Assembly: GCF_947499705.1 (NCBI RefSeq)
Contig: NZ_CANMPJ010000002.1
Span: 62,001 to 126,000 of the forward strand
From: an uncultured Erythrobacter sp.
GTDB lineage: Bacteria > Pseudomonadota > Alphaproteobacteria > Sphingomonadales > Sphingomonadaceae
DNA: 64,000 nt
Reading direction: 5' to 3'
Made by a program: the position numbers and the translations under genes
Notes under the pieces: model-generated
Told to the model about the DNA's origin: nothing
What the model saw: only the letters and a program-made list of their open reading frames with translations
The model's database searches: none
In this document: in pieces, positions 1 through 9,421 of the stretch
How the letters are laid out: the number at the start of each line of letters is the position of its first letter
Position numbering within the stretch: the first letter of the stretch is position 1

Positions 1-2
1 TC

Positions 3-236
3 GGACAGTTCATCAACGTCGCAGCGGGTCCTGCCGGGGCGGCGCTAACGATGATGAAGCGTGAGCGGGTGGTGCTGATAATCGAGATCGGCACCGTGAT
101 CATCTGTGTCGGATTGCTGCTTTGGTTGCTGCCAACTTATGGAATGGTGGCCGCAGCGATTGGTTCGGCTGTTGGAGCAATTCTTCGCAATGCCGGAGCG
201 CTGCTCGTTCTGCGCCGATTACTCGCCGCGCTCTAA
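3..236 (+). CDS. C-terminal end of a polysaccharide flippase (Wzx/MATE-like), partial
   Basis: The reading frame is open from the window edge and ends at TAA 234-236, so this is the last 77 codons of a larger gene. It begins with GQFINVAAGPAGAALTM, typical of the late transmembrane region of Wzx/RfbX-type lipid-linked oligosaccharide flippases, followed by two hydrophobic helices and a short basic tail (VLRRLLAAL). Such proteins move undecaprenyl-linked repeat units across the inner membrane. The neighbouring sulfotransferase and dTDP-rhamnose genes fit a surface-polysaccharide locus. The family call rests on only 77 residues, so another multidrug/polysaccharide exporter of the same superfamily is possible. 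Its end overlaps the convergent sulfotransferase by 18 nt. Confidence 0.6.
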   Translation, partial: GQFINVAAGPAGAALTMMKRERVVLIIEIGTVIICVGLLLWLLPTYGMVAAAIGSAVGAILRNAGALLVLRRLLAAL

Positions 237-977
237 CGCCATCCAGGTTTCGACCGCTTCGTAGAACGCAAAATCCTGCGCGTACCAGAGCTTGAGATTG
301 GCGATCCCTGTCTCGGTCAGCTCAGGGATGCCAGAATAGTCGTTGGCATGCGCGCCCTTGGTATCGCGGCGCGGCTCAGGGGTGAAGTCGAGACCGAGCC
401 GCTCGATCAGCACCTTGAGATCAGCTTCCAGATGCTCCTGCCGCAGCACCCAGACCGGCGGGCGCACCGTGAAAATATCACCTGCCAGCGCGAACCAATC
501 GATCTGGTCCTGCGCAGTGTGCCGGATCGATTTCATCGCGGAGGCGGCTTTCAACCCTTGCTCGCCCGGAGCGAACAGAGCCTCGGCCAGATCGGCAGCG
601 TGTTCAAAATTGGCAAACGCTGTTTCTTCGTGCGGCGTCCAGGCAATATCGTTGAGCGGACGCCCGCGCCGTTTGCGAGAATAGAAGCCGGAGCGAAACC
701 GCGAGATCGGATCGCGGATCGAAAAGAAGTAGTCCGAAGGCTCAGGCAGATCGGCCAGCGTCACATCGTGCGACTGCGCCTTCATGTGCACGTTGCCGCC
801 TTGGCGGTTAACTTGCGCCATCATCTGCTTGACCTGCGACCCGGCAGCCTTGCCGATATGTAGGAAGTAAACCACCCGCCGCCGCTGGGTGGAGCGCAGA
901 ACCCGGCGCAGCGAAACCTCGAACCCGGCTCTGTTGGTGATCCGAGCCAGCTTGTTTGAGAGCTCCGCGAGCCTCAT
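219..977 (-). CDS. Sulfotransferase family protein
   Basis: Predicted 252-residue PAPS-dependent sulfotransferase. The 5'-phosphosulfate-binding segment YFLHIGKAAGS lies near residue 40 and the 3'-phosphate motif SIRDPISRFRSGFY about 50 residues later, the two hallmark elements of Golgi-type and bacterial sulfotransferases. I chose ATG 975-977 as start because it overlaps the rfbB stop (ATGA), matching the coupled spacing of the whole operon. A longer in-frame version exists from 1058 but would run far into rfbB. It is the last gene of rfbA-rfbC-rfbD-rfbB, which suggests sulfation of the rhamnose-containing glycan. The acceptor is unknown. Confidence 0.75.
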   Translation of the reverse strand: MRLAELSNKLARITNRAGFEVSLRRVLRSTQRRRVVYFLHIGKAAGSQVKQMMAQVNRQGGNVHMKAQSHDVTLADLPEPSDYFFSIRDPISRFRSGFYSRKRRGRPLNDIAWTPHEETAFANFEHAADLAEALFAPGEQGLKAASAMKSIRHTAQDQIDWFALAGDIFTVRPPVWVLRQEHLEADLKVLIERLGLDFTPEPRRDTKGAHANDYSGIPELTETGIANLKLWYAQDFAFYEAVETWMALERGE

Positions 978-2026
978 GCCGACAACAGCGGCCGCCACCA
1001 GTCTTCGCGGTCTAGATACCAGCGCAAGGTCTGACGCAGCCCTTCGTCGAAGCCCCAATTGGGCGCGTAATCGAGTTCGCCGCGCGCCTTGGTTTCATCG
1101 ATGGCGTAGCGGCGGTCATGGCCGGCGCGGTCGGTGACAAAAGTCTTGAGCGTTTCGCTCTTCTCGCCCTTGGCCGCAGGCGCATCTGGGTAGCGGGCAG
1201 CCAGACCGTCGATCTCTTCGAACGCGCGGTCAGCCTCGCGGCAAATCGCGTCGATCACTTCCATATTTGGAAGTTCCGCGCCGCCGCCAATATTGTATGT
1301 CTCGCCCGGTTTGCCGCGCTCAAGGCACGCTTCGATCCCTCGGCAGTGATCCTCGACATGCAGCCAGTCGCGCACATTCATACCGTCGCCATAAATCGGC
1401 AGTGGCTTGCCCGACAGGGCATTAAGCAGGAACAACGGGATCAGCTTTTCCGGATATTGGTACGGTCCGTAATTGTTCGAACAATTGCTGGTCGTAACCT
1501 CCAGCCCGTATGTGTGGTGATAGGCGCGAACCAGGTGATCCGAGGCGGCCTTTGACGCCGAATAGGGCGAGTTGGGCGCATACGCCGTTGTCTCACTGAA
1601 CGCAGGATCGTCCGCACCGAGTGAACCGAACACCTCATCGGTAGAGATGTGGTGGAACCGGTGATCCTTGCCATCGCCATCGAGCCATACGGCCCGCGCT
1701 GCCTTGAGCAAACTGTTGGTGCCGAGAATGTTGGTATCGATGAAGGCGTCCGGTCCGCTGATCGAGCGGTCGACGTGACTCTCTGCTGCGAAGTGGACGA
1801 TGGTAGAGATGCCGTGCTCGCGCAGGAGCGTCTCAACCAGATCTTGATTGCGAATGTCGCCTTCCACCAGCGTGCAGTTGTCGGCGCCTTCCAGGGTGGA
1901 TTCGTTACCCGCATAGGTCAGTGCATCCAGGACAATCACGGAATCGCCCGGGTGCTGCGCATTCCAGTAATGGACGAAATTGCCGCCGATAAAGCCGGCA
2001 CCGCCGGTGACGAGTAGATTAGCCAA
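974..2026 (-). CDS. rfbB: dTDP-glucose 4,6-dehydratase
   Basis: Converts dTDP-glucose to dTDP-4-keto-6-deoxyglucose, the second step of dTDP-L-rhamnose synthesis. The 350-residue protein has an N-terminal Rossmann NAD motif TGGAGFIG, the segment FAAESHVDRSI, the catalytic STDEVFG (Thr-Asp-Glu) and the YSASK Tyr-Lys pair, all diagnostic of RmlB in the extended SDR family. The start overlaps the end of rfbD by 8 nt and the stop overlaps the sulfotransferase start by 4 nt, so translation is probably coupled along the operon. Length and motifs are complete. Confidence 0.96.
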   Translation of the reverse strand: MANLLVTGGAGFIGGNFVHYWNAQHPGDSVIVLDALTYAGNESTLEGADNCTLVEGDIRNQDLVETLLREHGISTIVHFAAESHVDRSISGPDAFIDTNILGTNSLLKAARAVWLDGDGKDHRFHHISTDEVFGSLGADDPAFSETTAYAPNSPYSASKAASDHLVRAYHHTYGLEVTTSNCSNNYGPYQYPEKLIPLFLLNALSGKPLPIYGDGMNVRDWLHVEDHCRGIEACLERGKPGETYNIGGGAELPNMEVIDAICREADRAFEEIDGLAARYPDAPAAKGEKSETLKTFVTDRAGHDRRYAIDETKARGELDYAPNWGFDEGLRQTLRWYLDREDWWRPLLSA

Positions 2027-2876
2027 GGGCCTTTTCCTGTTCGAGCATGAGGCGCAGATTGGTGCGCCAAGGGACCGGTTGGTCGCCTAGAGCTTCGCGG
2101 GTCTTGCTGCAATCCAGCAGCGAAAACGCAGGACGCGCTGCCGGAGTTGGGTAGTCGGCGGTGGTGATCGGTTTGATCGTCGGAACGCTCTCGATCAGGC
2201 CAAGCGCGTGGCCTTCCTCGGCAATAGCGACGGCGAAATCATACCAGCTCACCTCGCCATGGTCGCTGTGATGAAACGTGCCGCTCGCGCCTTTCTCAAC
2301 CAGATCCCAAATCGTCTGTGCCAGGCCTGTGGCCCACGTCGGTGAACCGATCTGATCGGACACCACACCCAGCTCATCCCGCTCATTCATCAGACGGATC
2401 ATCGTCCGCACGAAGTTCGCTCCGCCCGCTTCGTAGACCCAAGCGGTGCGGATCAGCAGGTCACTTTCGCGCAGGTGATCTTCGCCTTCGGCCTTGGTCC
2501 GCCCATAGGCCGAGATTGGAGCCCGCTCATCATCCGGACGATAGGCGCGCGGCGATTTGCCATCGAACACAAAATCGGTCGAGACATGGACCAGCTTGCC
2601 GCCCTGCTCTTCCATCGCTTCGGCCATGGCCAGCACCGCATCGGAGTTGATCTCGCGCGCGGTTTCTTCGTCGCTCTCGGCCTTGTCGACGGCGGTGTAA
2701 GCGGCGGCGTTCAGGATCACATCGGGCGCTTCGACCACTAGCCGAGCGCGGAGCATCGGAATATCGGTCAGGTCGACATCGTCGACATCAATCGCATTGA
2801 GCTCGGCCCAATCGGGAGCAAGGCGCTGCAATGCGCCGCCCAGTTGACCGCCCGCTCCGGTGATCAGAACCTTCAT
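2019..2876 (-). CDS. rfbD: dTDP-4-dehydrorhamnose reductase
   Basis: Final, NAD(P)H-dependent step giving dTDP-L-rhamnose. 285 residues starting [16 protein letters not shown], a Rossmann fold with the RmlD-type GxxGQLG motif. STDFVFDG and the later YGRTKAEGE contain the catalytic Thr, Tyr and Lys. ATG 2874-2876 was preferred over an upstream start at 2957 because it begins exactly at the conserved N-terminus and overlaps the rfbC stop by 4 nt. Overlaps rfbB by 8 nt. Confidence 0.95.
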   Translation of the reverse strand: MKVLITGAGGQLGGALQRLAPDWAELNAIDVDDVDLTDIPMLRARLVVEAPDVILNAAAYTAVDKAESDEETAREINSDAVLAMAEAMEEQGGKLVHVSTDFVFDGKSPRAYRPDDERAPISAYGRTKAEGEDHLRESDLLIRTAWVYEAGGANFVRTMIRLMNERDELGVVSDQIGSPTWATGLAQTIWDLVEKGASGTFHHSDHGEVSWYDFAVAIAEEGHALGLIESVPTIKPITTADYPTPAARPAFSLLDCSKTREALGDQPVPWRTNLRLMLEQEKALG

Positions 2877-3418
2877 GCGAAGGCCTCTACTTCGGCGAGC
2901 GTCTGGCCGACCTTGTCCTTCTCCGAAATGATCGGTTCCATACCCAGATCGGGCCAATCGACCCCGACCGCCGGATCATCCCACGCCAGAGTATGCTCGG
3001 TTTGCGGCGAGTATGGCGCGGTGCATTTGTACATGAAATCGGTGTCGTCGCTCAGCGTCAGGAACCCGTGCGCGAAGCCCTCAGGCACCCAGAACATCCG
3101 CTTGTTCTCTGCCGTCAGCTCCACTCCAACCCACTTGCCGAAATGCTCCGAGGATTTTCGGAGATCGACCGCGACATCGAACACTGCGCCGCGCGACACG
3201 CGCACCAGCTTTCCCTGCTCACCGGGATTCTGGAAATGCAGTCCGCGCAGCACGCCTTTCTGCGAATGGCTGTGATTGTCCTGCACCCATTTGAGGTCCA
3301 GTCCTGCCTCGCGGAAATTTTCCTCGTTCCATGTTTCCATAAAAAACCCGCGATCATCGCCGAACGCGCGCGGCTCGATGATCAGAAGGTCTGGAATGGC
3401 GGTTTCAACGATCTTCAC
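2873..3418 (-). CDS. rfbC: dTDP-4-dehydrorhamnose 3,5-epimerase
   Basis: Epimerises C3 and C5 of dTDP-4-keto-6-deoxyglucose. The 181-residue cupin has the family signature [16 protein letters not shown] near the N-terminus, the substrate-binding [16 protein letters not shown] with its catalytic His, and the VDLRKSS and PEGFAHGFL segments. Normal family length. It overlaps rfbA by 4 nt upstream and rfbD by 4 nt downstream in one transcription unit. Confidence 0.96.
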   Translation of the reverse strand: MKIVETAIPDLLIIEPRAFGDDRGFFMETWNEENFREAGLDLKWVQDNHSHSQKGVLRGLHFQNPGEQGKLVRVSRGAVFDVAVDLRKSSEHFGKWVGVELTAENKRMFWVPEGFAHGFLTLSDDTDFMYKCTAPYSPQTEHTLAWDDPAVGVDWPDLGMEPIISEKDKVGQTLAEVEAFA

Positions 3419-4305
3419 GAAAGCACCGGATTTTCGAGCAGGCCAAGCAAATACTCGCCATAGCCAGACTTACGCAGTGGCTCAGCGATTTTGACCAGTT
3501 GATCGTCGTTGATGAAGCCCTGCCGCCAGGCGATTTCTTCAGGACAGGCGATCTTGAGGCCCTGTCGCTCTTCCGTGATCCGGACATAAGTCGCGGCATC
3601 AAGCAGCGAAGAATGCGTGCCCGTGTCGAGCCACGCGAAGCCGCGTCCCATGATCTCAACCGACATAGAACCTTCGTCGAGATAGAGTCGGTTGAGGTCG
3701 GTGATTTCGAGCTCACCGCGCGGCGAAGGCTGCAAATCGCGGGCGCGATCAACCACAGTGTCGTCGTAGAAATAGAGGCCCGTGACCGCGTAGTTCGATT
3801 TCGGCTGAACAGGCTTTTCTTCGATCGAAATGGCCCGGCCATCCTTGTCGAACTCGACAACGCCAAACGCCTGCGGATCGTTGACCCGGTAGGCGAACAC
3901 GGTGGAGCCGCTGTCACGGCCATTCGCATTGTTCAGCAACGCAGGCAGGCCGTGCCCGTAAAAGATATTGTCGCCAAGGATCAAAGCGCTCGGCCCGCCG
4001 CGCACAAAGCCTGCGCCGATGTGGAACGCCTGCGCCAGACCTTCCGGCTTGGGCTGCTGGGCGTAGCTCAGCGAAACCCCGAAATCAGAGCCATCGCCCA
4101 GCACGCGCTGGAACTGCGACGCATCCTCTGGCGTGGTGATGATCAGGATGTCCTTGATCCCCGCGAGCATCAGCGTGCTCAGCGGATAGTAGATCATCGG
4201 CTTGTCGAAGATCGGCATCAGCTGCTTCGAAACGCCTTTGGTCAACGGGTAAAGCCGCGTGCCCGATCCTCCGGCAAGGATGATCCCTTTGCGTGGTTGT
4301 GCCAC
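3415..4305 (-). CDS. rfbA: Glucose-1-phosphate thymidylyltransferase
   Basis: Makes dTDP-glucose from glucose-1-phosphate and dTTP, the entry to rhamnose synthesis. The nucleotide-binding loop [15 protein letters not shown] starts at residue 6. [20 protein letters not shown] and the [13 protein letters not shown] segment are typical of RmlA. I place the start at GTG 4303-4305, giving 296 residues, the family norm; upstream codons back to 4431 would add an unrelated extension. First gene of the minus-strand operon and divergent from the lasso-peptide cluster. Confidence 0.94.
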   Translation of the reverse strand: MAQPRKGIILAGGSGTRLYPLTKGVSKQLMPIFDKPMIYYPLSTLMLAGIKDILIITTPEDASQFQRVLGDGSDFGVSLSYAQQPKPEGLAQAFHIGAGFVRGGPSALILGDNIFYGHGLPALLNNANGRDSGSTVFAYRVNDPQAFGVVEFDKDGRAISIEEKPVQPKSNYAVTGLYFYDDTVVDRARDLQPSPRGELEITDLNRLYLDEGSMSVEIMGRGFAWLDTGTHSSLLDAATYVRITEERQGLKIACPEEIAWRQGFINDDQLVKIAEPLRKSGYGEYLLGLLENPVLS

Positions 4306-4499
4306 TGTCTTTTTCCGTCCTGTGGGTGGTCCCTGCGAGAGGTTTGGCGCATTGCAGCATGGCTCCGTAGGGTCAATGGCTAATGTCTGCACTTCCGCTG
4401 GTGTTCGCGCCAAGGCTTGTCCACTGGCCAAAGCCCGACAAATGCCGCATGTGCGAGCAACCTGAGGATCAAGGGGCGATTGCCGAAGTCAGAACGACA
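4306..4499. promoter_or_regulatory. Divergent intergenic region between the rhamnose operon and the lasso cluster
   Basis: About 190 bp separates the GTG of rfbA from the chosen start of the first lasso-cluster gene, so promoters for both directions should lie here. I could not identify convincing -35/-10 pairs by eye on either strand. If the downstream gene in fact starts at 4383 or 4449, the region is shorter. Confidence 0.4.
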
Positions 4500-5645
4500 A
4501 TGAAGACCGACGCTTTCGATCAGTATCTGGCACGCTGCGTGCAGTGTTTCCTGCGCTCGCAGCCCGTCCCCGATTGGCCAGCGGACCTGCAGGTTTCCCC
4601 GGATGAAGCCGCCTTGCGCGTTACCTTCCACGGGATAGCGCTGCTGCTTGTCGAAGCGGCTCCCGGCCTGCCCGACTGGCCCGCTGAGCTGGCAGAGGCG
4701 ATCAAACAGGAAGCGCGCGTTCAGTCCTTTTGGGAGCTCAGCCACGCCAAATTGGTCGCGGAGCTGGTCGACGCCCTGCACGCAGCGGGCATCCAGGCGT
4801 TGATCCTGAAAGGCACCGCGCTCGCCTATTCGCACTATCCCAACCCCGCGCTCCGCCGCCGGGGCGATAGCGACCTGCTGATTGAAGACGGCAACAGGGT
4901 GAAGGCGAGAGCTGTCTTTGCGGCCGCTGGCTTTAGGCTGTGCAACGATGCCAGGCCGCTCCAGGAGGCCTGGAGCTCCGGCACAGATTTCGGCTTCGAT
5001 CACACAATTGATTTGCACTGGCGGATCAGCGCCAGTTCGGCGGTGTCTGAGCTACTCGAAGCGAATGCCCCGAGGCGGCGCATTCAACAGCTCCCCAAAT
5101 TGTCGCCTAACGCCGCGAGCATTGGGCCGGTCGATAACCTCATTCTGATCTGCCTCAACCGGGCGCAGCATGCGAAGTTCGGATATTTGATCGGCAAAGA
5201 GCGATTGTTCGAAAATGATCGCTTGATCTGGGCGGTCGATATTGACCTGCTTACATCCTCGTTTGAACCCTCGCATTGGGAGGAACTCGTTCAAAACGCG
5301 TCGGATAGCGCCTCTTCGGACATAATTCTGTCGGGGCTGGATTTGGCTCAGCGCTGCCTGAACACGCCAGTGCCTGAGGCAGTTCTGGCACAGTTGAAAC
5401 AGCAAGCAGGCGACACGCAGCTTACCGATTACCTGATGAGCGGATCGAGCACGCACAGGCTGAAGCTGGATCTTGCCGCAAGCCCGTCTTGGCGTGACAA
5501 GCTTCGGTTGATCACCTTCAAACTCATTCCGAGCGAAGATCTGGTCCGCGAGCGTTTTCCCGATGCGGAGAGCTGGCCGCTAGCCGTGCTGCACATTCGC
5601 CGGCTATTCTCAGGTCTAGGCAAATTTATCGGGGGCAGAACCTGA
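4500..5645 (+). CDS. Nucleotidyltransferase-family protein of the lasso-peptide cluster
   Basis: About 381 residues resembling the uncharacterised nucleotidyltransferase family (NTP_transf_5 type). Core features are LILKGTALAYSHYPNPALRRRGDSDLLI, split here as the KGTALA helix, the Arg-Arg turn and the acidic DSDLLI strand that would bind metal and nucleotide, and a later acidic/basic DHTIDLHW. Members of this family accompany HPr-kinase-like proteins in paeninodin-type lasso clusters. Their proposed role is transfer of a nucleotide-derived or further phosphate group to the peptide, but the exact reaction here is not known. First gene of the plus-strand cluster, one base before the exporter gene. 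Start is uncertain: 4383 and 4449 are also in frame. Confidence 0.7.
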   Translation: MKTDAFDQYLARCVQCFLRSQPVPDWPADLQVSPDEAALRVTFHGIALLLVEAAPGLPDWPAELAEAIKQEARVQSFWELSHAKLVAELVDALHAAGIQALILKGTALAYSHYPNPALRRRGDSDLLIEDGNRVKARAVFAAAGFRLCNDARPLQEAWSSGTDFGFDHTIDLHWRISASSAVSELLEANAPRRRIQQLPKLSPNAASIGPVDNLILICLNRAQHAKFGYLIGKERLFENDRLIWAVDIDLLTSSFEPSHWEELVQNASDSASSDIILSGLDLAQRCLNTPVPEAVLAQLKQQAGDTQLTDYLMSGSSTHRLKLDLAASPSWRDKLRLITFKLIPSEDLVRERFPDAESWPLAVLHIRRLFSGLGKFIGGRT

Positions 5646-5646
5646 C

Positions 5647-7314
5647 ATGGGAATGGGTTTTCTCATGCGCTGGGCCAAGGAGTTCAAAGGATGGCTTGCG
5701 CTGATCAGCGCACTCTCGCTGCTCAGCTCGCTGGCCGCTCTCGCCCTGCCTTGGCTTGCCGGGCAATTCCTTGGCGGCGTGATTGGTGAGGAAGCGGTCG
5801 ATCTCAATCAGACAGTGATGTTGCTGGCCATCGCGCTGGTGGCGATGACAGCGATCACCATTCTGGTCGCCATCCTGTCGGAAATTGCGTCAGGTCGGAT
5901 CCTCGCGGCGCTGCGCAAGGAAACCTATGGTCGGCTGCAATCCATGCCGATCTCCTATCACGACCGCAGCCGCAGCGGAGATCTGCTGGCGCTAATGGTG
6001 TACGAAGTCGACACACTCAGCGCATTTCTCACATCGACACTGGCGATGGTCCCGTCGATGCTGATCACCGCCGGCGGCGCTGTCATCCTGCTGTTCCTGA
6101 TCGATCCGACCATGGCGCTCGTGGTGCCAGTGCTGGTGCCGCTGTTTTACATCGTCATGAAGCTGGTCGGACGACGACTGCGGGTTCTCTCTCGCCGCTA
6201 TCGCAAAGCCTATGTCGAGGTGATCTCCACCGCCGAATCCGATCTCCATATGCTGCCAGCGATCAAGGTGTTTGCCGCAGAGCAACATCATCAGAGCAAA
6301 TATGACGATGCGGTCGAAGAGACCCGGCAGCTGAGTGTTTCGCAAGCCCGGATGGTGTCCTTTATCGGACCGATTGTGGCCTTAATTGCTGCCAGCGCTG
6401 CAATCGCAATCCTGATGATCGGCAGCGAACAGCTCGAAAGTGGCACCCGCGAGCCAAGCGAATTGTTCGCGTTTCTGCTCTATGCCGCATTGCTTACACG
6501 CCCGGTCGGCAACCTCGCGAACATTTATGGTCAGTTTCAGGTGGCCAAGGGCGCCCTTGCGCGCCTCGAAGGGGTGTTCGCCAAGGAGATCGAGCCGGGA
6601 TATGCCGCAACCAAGCTGCTGGAGCGCGCGACTGGCGGGATTGCGTTCGAAAATGTCAGTTTCGCCTATCCGGGCCGCGATCCAGTGCTGCGCGATCTTA
6701 ACCTGACAATCGAACCGGGAGAAATCGTCGCGCTGACCGGTGAGAACGGGATTGGCAAATCAACGCTAATCCGCCTGCTACTGCGGTTTTACGATCCTGA
6801 TGACGGGCGCATTGCGCTCGATGGGACTGACATTTCCGAGCTTCAGGTTCAGGATCTGCGACAGCAATTTGGCTATGTGCCCCAGCGCGCATTGTTGTTC
6901 GATGGCACTATCGCAGAGAATATCGCCTTCGGAGCAGACGAGACCGATATGGCCGCCATCGAGCGGGCAGCGCGACTTTCTCAGGCCTGGGACTTTATCG
7001 AACGACTGCCACGCGGGCTGGAAACCGAGATCGGCGATAACGGCATTCGCCTTTCGGGCGGCCAGGGACAACGGATCGCTCTGGCCCGCGCACTCTACCG
7101 CGACCCGCCAATCTACATCTTCGACGAAGCGACCAGCATGTATGACATCGAAGGCGAAGCCGCTTTCATCGAGGCTTGCATTCGCAGCCTCAAGGATCGC
7201 ACGGTCATCCTGATCACCCACCGCCCTGCCAGCCTTGCTTTGGCAGACCGCGTGATCGAAGCAAGCCTGCTAGGCTTCGTGCCGTCGGGCGACGCCGAGC
7301 GCGGCGCGGCCTGA
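5647..7314 (+). CDS. ABC exporter (lasso peptide export, LasD type)
   Basis: Half-transporter of 555 residues that should dimerise and export the mature peptide. An N-terminal membrane domain (about residues 15-300, with several hydrophobic helices) is followed by a nucleotide-binding domain with Walker A GENGIGKST (365-373), Q-loop YVPQ, signature LSGGQ (469-473), Walker B IYIFDEATS (489-497) and the H-loop ITHR. There is no N-terminal C39 peptidase domain, consistent with leader removal by the separate B2 protein encoded downstream. It starts one base after the nucleotidyltransferase stop and ends 16 bp before the synthetase gene. Confidence 0.85.
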   Translation: MGMGFLMRWAKEFKGWLALISALSLLSSLAALALPWLAGQFLGGVIGEEAVDLNQTVMLLAIALVAMTAITILVAILSEIASGRILAALRKETYGRLQSMPISYHDRSRSGDLLALMVYEVDTLSAFLTSTLAMVPSMLITAGGAVILLFLIDPTMALVVPVLVPLFYIVMKLVGRRLRVLSRRYRKAYVEVISTAESDLHMLPAIKVFAAEQHHQSKYDDAVEETRQLSVSQARMVSFIGPIVALIAASAAIAILMIGSEQLESGTREPSELFAFLLYAALLTRPVGNLANIYGQFQVAKGALARLEGVFAKEIEPGYAATKLLERATGGIAFENVSFAYPGRDPVLRDLNLTIEPGEIVALTGENGIGKSTLIRLLLRFYDPDDGRIALDGTDISELQVQDLRQQFGYVPQRALLFDGTIAENIAFGADETDMAAIERAARLSQAWDFIERLPRGLETEIGDNGIRLSGGQGQRIALARALYRDPPIYIFDEATSMYDIEGEAAFIEACIRSLKDRTVILITHRPASLALADRVIEASLLGFVPSGDAERGAA

Positions 7315-7330
7315 CCGGCGGGAGGCGGAT

Positions 7331-9220
7331 ATGAGCGGCATTTGCGGGATCGTAGCGCTCAATGGGAAGCCGGTAGGTGAAGCCGAACTGGGCGGAATGG
7401 TCGCTGCGCTTGAGCAGCGCGGCCCCGACCGGAGCAATGCATGGCTCAGCGGTTCGACAGCATTCGGCCACACGCTGCTCGCCACCACGCCCGAGGCCCT
7501 GACCGAGACACTGCCGCTCACACACCAACCGACCGGCTGTACGATCACAGCCGATGCGAGGCTCGATAATCGTGAAGATTTGATTGCCTCCATCGGGACG
7601 CCCGATGCGATAGGCGATGGCGAGTTGATCCTGCGCGCCTACCTGAAATGGGGCACCGGCTGCGCCGATCATCTGCTCGGCGATTTTGCCTTCGCGATCT
7701 GGGACCCGCGCGAAGAATTGCTCCTCTGTGCCCGCGACCTCATCGGGATGCGGCAACTTAACTACCACCTCGAGCCGGGAAAGCTGTTCGCGTTTGCAAC
7801 TGAGCCGGAAGCGATCTTGCGACACCCCGACGTTCCGCGCCGGATAAATGAAGGCCGGATTGGGGACTTTCTGGAAGATCTGGAGGCCTACGACCTTACC
7901 TCGACATTTTTCGATGGCATTCACCGCTTGCCGCCCGCCCATGCAATGATCCTGCGCGATGACGGACTGCGGATCTGGAAATATGGTGACCTCGCTCCTC
8001 AGCCATTGCTGAAACTTCCGAATGATGGAGCCTATGCCGAGGCGTTTCTTGACGTGTTCACAGATGCTGTGCGGGCGCGATTGCGTTCGCCGGACCCGGT
8101 TGGATCGATGCTGTCCGGCGGCATGGATTCTGGATCGGTCACCGCCGTTGCCTCGCAATTGCTCAAGCAGAGCGGTCAGCCCCCACTTGAGACATTCTCC
8201 GCCATCGGCACCGACGAGGATTGCCGCGAAACGCGGACGATCAAAGCCGCCCAGATAATCGACCACATCGATCCGCAATCCGTGTCACTCGCCGATATGG
8301 ATGCCTATCGCGAGGACCTGCAAAGGCTTGTTCGTGACTGCATCGAACCCTTCGACGGGCATATGACGCTGCTTTTCGCCGTGTATCTGGCTGCCAGCCG
8401 AGAAGGGCGAAAGGTCGTGCTGGACGGGGTCGGTGGCGACACAACGCTCGGCACGCAGAACTTGATCGCATGGCATCTCCGCCGGGGTCACTTCATTCAG
8501 GCTTGGAAGGAAGCGACCGGAGAAGAGCGATTCTGGGAACACCCGGACCCCGCTTGGAAAACGTTGCTTCGTGGAGCCGGTCAGACATTCGTCCCGAAAT
8601 CACTTCGCGAAGCCAGGCGTGCTCTTATGAGGCGTCGCGGCAACGCGGCTGCGCACGTGACTTCGCTGCTCGATCCCGATTTCGCCGCCCGCATCGGCAT
8701 CGAAGAACGCAAGCAACGAAACGCCGCGCATGTCACGATGCCGACGGGCGACGGGCAAGCGGATCGGGCACGGCGCATGCTCCACCCCTATGTCACAGTC
8801 GCGCGCGAACGATACGACAGGGTTGCAAGCGCGATGGCGATCGAGCCGCGCGACCCATTTCTGGATCGCCGGGTGATGGAGTTCTGTCTCTCGCTGCCCG
8901 CCGATCAGCTTCAGAAAGGCGGCTGGCCAAAGACGATCCTGCGCCGGTCGATGGAGGGCTGTCTGCCCGATTCGGTCCGCTGGCGAGCCGGAAAGGAACA
9001 CCTAGGTTGGGATTTTACGTCGGGCCTTTGGCAGAGCGCATCCGCTCAGTCAGACAACAGCTTCGAAAGCACAGTTGGGCAGTACATTTGTAAAAGGTCG
9101 CTAAATCCGGCGGAAATCGACGATTCGGAGGATGATACAATTGCGCACCGTCTCTCCGCCAGATACCTTGCGAATTGGTTGTCGACATGGGGGCGAGTCG
9201 ACTTTCGAAAGAAAACATAA
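7331..9220 (+). CDS. Asparagine-synthetase-like lasso macrolactam synthetase (C protein)
   Basis: 629 residues. It is expected to adenylate the side chain of the ring acidic residue of the precursor and close the macrolactam. An N-terminal class II glutaminase-like domain (about 1-200, RGPD loop near 30) precedes an ATP-pyrophosphatase domain with the PP-loop LSGGMDSGSV (261-270) and GVGGD further on. The N-terminus is MSGICGI: the cysteine is residue 5, not residue 2, so it cannot be exposed simply by removing Met as in true glutamine-dependent asparagine synthetases. That fits a lasso cyclase, which needs no ammonia. The first precursor starts 10 nt after its stop. A plain asparagine synthetase is unlikely in this context. 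Confidence 0.88.
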   Translation: MSGICGIVALNGKPVGEAELGGMVAALEQRGPDRSNAWLSGSTAFGHTLLATTPEALTETLPLTHQPTGCTITADARLDNREDLIASIGTPDAIGDGELILRAYLKWGTGCADHLLGDFAFAIWDPREELLLCARDLIGMRQLNYHLEPGKLFAFATEPEAILRHPDVPRRINEGRIGDFLEDLEAYDLTSTFFDGIHRLPPAHAMILRDDGLRIWKYGDLAPQPLLKLPNDGAYAEAFLDVFTDAVRARLRSPDPVGSMLSGGMDSGSVTAVASQLLKQSGQPPLETFSAIGTDEDCRETRTIKAAQIIDHIDPQSVSLADMDAYREDLQRLVRDCIEPFDGHMTLLFAVYLAASREGRKVVLDGVGGDTTLGTQNLIAWHLRRGHFIQAWKEATGEERFWEHPDPAWKTLLRGAGQTFVPKSLREARRALMRRRGNAAAHVTSLLDPDFAARIGIEERKQRNAAHVTMPTGDGQADRARRMLHPYVTVARERYDRVASAMAIEPRDPFLDRRVMEFCLSLPADQLQKGGWPKTILRRSMEGCLPDSVRWRAGKEHLGWDFTSGLWQSASAQSDNSFESTVGQYICKRSLNPAEIDDSEDDTIAHRLSARYLANWLSTWGRVDFRKKT

Positions 9221-9230
9221 GGAAAAAAAC

Positions 9231-9368
9231 ATGACTGACCGGATCGCAAAAAAGCCCTACCAACAGCCGATATTGTCTATCTTCGGCGCGTTTTCTAAGC
9301 TCACCGCTGGCGGAAGCGGGCTGCAGACCGAGACGGGTGCAAACATGAATCCCAACCGGCGCCCCTGA
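9231..9368 (+). CDS. Lasso peptide precursor A1
   Basis: 45-residue precursor. The leader (1-26) has the recognition pattern Y10-x-x-P13-x-L15, G19 and T25, with Thr at the penultimate leader position. The predicted 19-residue core begins Gly27 and reads GGSGLQTETGANMNPNRRP. Glu at core position 8 can form an isopeptide bond with Gly1 (8-residue ring), leaving an 11-residue loop/tail ending Arg-Arg-Pro. The start at ATG 9231 follows an AAGG Shine-Dalgarno at 9219-9222 and lies 10 nt after the synthetase stop. A longer in-frame reading from 9132 would overlap that gene. The processing site is inferred from the T(-2) rule. Confidence 0.87.
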   Translation: MTDRIAKKPYQQPILSIFGAFSKLTAGGSGLQTETGANMNPNRRP

Positions 9369-9421
9369 TCAACCGCTGAGTAAAGCTGTGCCGGGCGCCC
9401 CGAGTGTGAGGGAGAACGGAT

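Noticed and set aside
3499..4383. 294-codon plus-strand frame opposite rfbA
   Set aside because: Shadow of rfbA, whose motifs are complete.
7214..8278. 354-codon minus-strand frame opposite the lasso cyclase and exporter end
   Set aside because: Lies wholly antisense to the well-supported cyclase gene and has no signature.
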